Shown piece after piece: positions 62,146-64,000 of a stretch of DNA of 64,000 nt (position 1 is its first letter; each line of letters starts with the position of its first letter). The notes under the pieces are model-generated. The model had not been told where the DNA came from. It worked only from the letters and a program-made list of their open reading frames with translations, and searched no databases. This DNA is from Citrobacter sp. On2M (GTDB lineage: Bacteria; Pseudomonadota; Gammaproteobacteria; Enterobacterales; Enterobacteriaceae): contig NZ_WPCV01000001.1 of NCBI RefSeq assembly GCF_018035235.1, positions 124,001-188,000 of the forward strand, written 5' to 3'. The position numbers were made by a program, and so were the translations under genes.

Positions 62146-62215
62146 AAATTTGATCGCTTTTTTATCTCTAAATTTCACTATGCGAAATCTGATTTCAAAT
62201 ATAGCGATCAAATTT
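62146..62215. promoter_or_regulatory. Long-range 13-bp inverted repeat in the yiaK-yiaJ control region
   Basis: AAATTTGATCGCT (62146-62158) is exactly complementary to AGCGATCAAATTT (62203-62215), with 44 bases between the arms and arm centres 57 bases apart. It begins 17 bases upstream of the yiaK start codon. YiaJ, an IclR-family protein, is the likely ligand; such dimers or tetramers can bind paired sites. Confidence 0.6.
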
Positions 62216-62346
62216 TGACAGATCAACGGGGCGGCTTGTTTTTTAAAATCATCAAAATCAAACGGTTGTGTTTTTTCGGTTCAGATCGTGAACTGAAACA
62301 CACTTTGCGCTACCATCAGAGCGCGACGAAAAGGGGAGCGGAAGCG

Positions 62347-63162
62347 ATGGGCACTAAAGAGAGTGAAATGACGCAAGACAAAGAGAGGCCAGCCGGAAGT
62401 CAGAGCCTGTTCCGTGGTTTGATGTTGATTGAGATTTTGAGCAACTATCCGAATGGTTGCCCGTTGGCGCATTTGTCTGAACTGGCAGGGCTGAACAAAA
62501 GTACCGTGCATCGACTGCTGCAAGGGCTGCAATCCTGCGGATATGTCACTCCCGCGCCAGCGGCGGGGAGTTATCGCCTGACCACCAAATTTATTGCCGT
62601 GGGTCAGAAGGCACTGTCGTCACTGAATATCATCCATGTTGCTGCGCCGCACCTTGAAGCGCTGAATATCGCCACCGGTGAAACCATCAACTTCTCCAGT
62701 CGTGAAGACGACCATGCGATTTTGATTTATAAGCTGGAACCGACAACGGGCATGCTGCGTACCCGCGCTTATATCGGTCAGCATATGCCGCTGTATTGCT
62801 CAGCGATGGGCAAAATTTATATGGCGTTTGGTCATCCGGACTATGTGGAATCTTACTGGCAGAGCCACCAGGATCTGATTCAGCCGCTGACCCGCAATAC
62901 GATTACTGGTTTACCGGCCATGTACGATGAGCTGGCACAGATTCGCGAAAGCAGCATGGCAATGGATCGGGAAGAGAACGAGCTGGGGGTTTCCTGCATT
63001 GCCGTGCCGGTGTTTGATATTCATGGGCGGGTGCCGTACTCAGTATCGATTTCACTCTCTACCTCGCGCCTGAAGCAGGTCGGAGAAAAGAATTTACTCA
63101 AGCCGCTGCGGGAAACCGCGCAGGCCATTTCCAATGAGCTGGGCTTTACCGTTCGCGATTAG
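62347..63162 (+). CDS. yiaJ: IclR-family repressor of the yia operon
   Basis: A 271-residue regulator, called YiaJ or PlaR in E. coli, that represses the yiaK-S operon. The N-terminal winged helix-turn-helix reads CPLAHLSELAGLNKSTVHRLLQGL, and the C-terminal IclR effector domain contains LYCSAMGKIYMAFG and ELGVSCIAVPVFDIHGRVPYSVSISL. ATG 62347 is chosen because AAGGGGAGCGGAAGCG precedes it and family similarity begins there; the frame is open 125 codons upstream, antisense to yiaK. The C-terminus stops after FTVRD, a few residues earlier than I recall for E. coli. Confidence 0.95.
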   Translation: MGTKESEMTQDKERPAGSQSLFRGLMLIEILSNYPNGCPLAHLSELAGLNKSTVHRLLQGLQSCGYVTPAPAAGSYRLTTKFIAVGQKALSSLNIIHVAAPHLEALNIATGETINFSSREDDHAILIYKLEPTTGMLRTRAYIGQHMPLYCSAMGKIYMAFGHPDYVESYWQSHQDLIQPLTRNTITGLPAMYDELAQIRESSMAMDREENELGVSCIAVPVFDIHGRVPYSVSISLSTSRLKQVGEKNLLKPLRETAQAISNELGFTVRD

Positions 63163-63279
63163 GCGCATGCCTGGCGTCGTTCAGGCACCTGACAAAATTT
63201 AACCGTTTCCCCTGTCCGATCAAAGCGACAAGGGTGACCTCTCTGGCACTCTGTGTTTTTCACGCAGAGGGAGGGGAAA

Positions 63280-63753
63280 ATGAACGCGTTTATTATGGCG
63301 GATGCGGCAAAATGTATTGGGTGTCGTACCTGCGAAGTGGCCTGTGTCGTCGCGCATCAGCAAAACCAGGATTGTGCGTCGGTCTCTTCCACTGCGTTTA
63401 CTCCGCGGATCCGCGTGATTAAAGATGACGCCTTTACGACGGCGGTCGCTTGTCATCAATGTGAAGATGCTCCTTGCGCGAATGTTTGCCCAACGCACGC
63501 TATTCGTCGTGAACATGGACATATCTTCGTTGAACAGGCGCGTTGTATTGGCTGTAAAAGCTGTATGCTGGCTTGTCCGTTTGGGGCAATGAATGTCGTC
63601 GCCCGCTCGTCACGGGTGCAGGCGATAAAATGCGATTTGTGCTGGCACCGTGAGGCGGGACCCGCGTGTGTCGAAGCCTGCCCGACCAGCGCGTTGCAGT
63701 GTATAGATGCGGTCAGCGTCCAGAAACAGCGTCTACGTTCCCAGCCGCTGTGA
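63280..63753 (+). CDS. ysaA: 4Fe-4S ferredoxin-type electron carrier YsaA
   Basis: A 157-residue protein like HycB/HydN-type electron carriers, with four cysteine clusters: CIGCRTCEVAC, CHQCEDAPCANVC, CIGCKSCMLAC and CDLCWHREAGPACVEAC. It should therefore bind four 4Fe-4S clusters and shuttle electrons to an unidentified partner; no oxidoreductase is adjacent. ATG 63280 follows GAGGGAGGGGAAA and fits the E. coli length. It lies between yiaJ and convergent avtA. Confidence 0.92.
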   Translation: MNAFIMADAAKCIGCRTCEVACVVAHQQNQDCASVSSTAFTPRIRVIKDDAFTTAVACHQCEDAPCANVCPTHAIRREHGHIFVEQARCIGCKSCMLACPFGAMNVVARSSRVQAIKCDLCWHREAGPACVEACPTSALQCIDAVSVQKQRLRSQPL

Positions 63754-63759
63754 AAGTAG

Positions 63760-63786
63760 CCCGACCCGTGCCTGGGTCGGGTTTAT
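63760..63786. terminator. Terminator between ysaA and avtA
   Basis: CCCGACCC (63760-63767) and GGGTCGGG (63774-63781) form a perfect 8-bp stem with a six-base loop, followed by TTTAT. It lies between two convergent stops, so it should serve ysaA and perhaps avtA. Confidence 0.8.
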
Positions 63787-63788
63787 CA

Positions 63789-64000
63789 TCAGCCTTCCAG
63801 CCAGGCGCGTTCGATCTCTTCAGCCAGAATCTTCACTCCCGCTTCGATTTTCTCCGGCTCTGGCACGTAGTTCATCCGCATGCACTGATGCGTATGCGGC
63901 CAGGGTTTATCCAGCCCTGGGAAGAAGTAGTCGCCGGGAACCATCAGCACGCCACGCGCTTTCAGGCGCTGATACAGCAGTTCAGTAGTGATGGGTAAAT
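63789..64000 (-). CDS. avtA: Valine-pyruvate aminotransferase, partial (N-terminus off window)
   Basis: Only the C-terminal 70 codons are present; the gene enters from the right edge. The peptide includes RLKARGVLMVPGDYFFPGLD, the substrate-arginine region QCMRMNYVPEPEKIEAG and ends ILAEEIERAWLEG. These match AvtA (transaminase C), which forms valine from 2-ketoisovalerate using alanine. In E. coli avtA is likewise convergent with ysaA. Confidence 0.93.
   Translation of the reverse strand, partial: LPITTELLYQRLKARGVLMVPGDYFFPGLDKPWPHTHQCMRMNYVPEPEKIEAGVKILAEEIERAWLEG

Overview
The window is chromosomal DNA of a member of the Enterobacteriaceae. Nearly every protein matches, at close to full length, a gene of the E. 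coli/Salmonella segment running from dut and coaBC to avtA, in the same order. Citrobacter is the most likely genus, because the backbone is E. coli/Salmonella-like while the sugar-acid operon has the Klebsiella-type layout; I cannot fix the species from sequence alone. I saw no tRNA, rRNA, insertion sequence, prophage or CRISPR array.

Layout. (1) 1-5.8 kb: housekeeping genes dut (partial), coaBC, radC, rpmB-rpmG, mutM, coaD and waaA. (2) 6-17.5 kb: the lipopolysaccharide core locus. A plus-strand operon (waaG, waaP, two tandem family-8 glycosyltransferases) converges at a bidirectional terminator on a minus-strand operon (hldD, waaF, waaC, waaL, a family-2 glycosyltransferase, waaQ, a third family-8 glycosyltransferase). 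The outer-core genes are AT-rich and differ from the E. coli K-12 set; waaQ is not in its E. coli place ahead of waaG. (3) 17.7-33.3 kb: kbl-tdh, waaH, yibQ-envC-gpmI, yibN-grxC-secB-gpsA, cysE, trmL, the lldPRD L-lactate operon with two LldR operators, and yibL. (4) 33.5-50 kb: yibT, the mtlADR mannitol operon with an array of CRP sites, yibI-yibH, yibF, selA-selB with a structured leader, yiaY, aldB, yiaW-yiaV (paralogues of yibI-yibH), yiaU and yiaT. (5) 50-54.6 kb: an accessory carbohydrate module (AraC regulator, GPH-family symporter, GH127 beta-L-arabinofuranosidase). (6) 54.6-63.2 kb: a yiaKLX1X2PQRS operon with its IclR-type regulator yiaJ, an arrangement tied in Klebsiella to aerobic L-ascorbate use. 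(7) 63.3-64 kb: the ferredoxin-like ysaA and the 3' part of avtA.

How the parts fit. waaA, hldD, waaC, waaF, waaG, waaP, waaQ, waaH, waaL and the extra glycosyltransferases together build, phosphorylate and cap the LPS core. The lld, mtl, yia and GH127 modules are separate catabolic systems, each next to its own regulator. The GH127 module is transcribed in the same direction as the yia operon and lies just beyond it, with the araC-type gene between them. The strongest leads are the GH127/GPH/AraC module, the reorganised LPS core locus, the selA leader with two mutually exclusive hairpins, and the undefined protein YiaX1.
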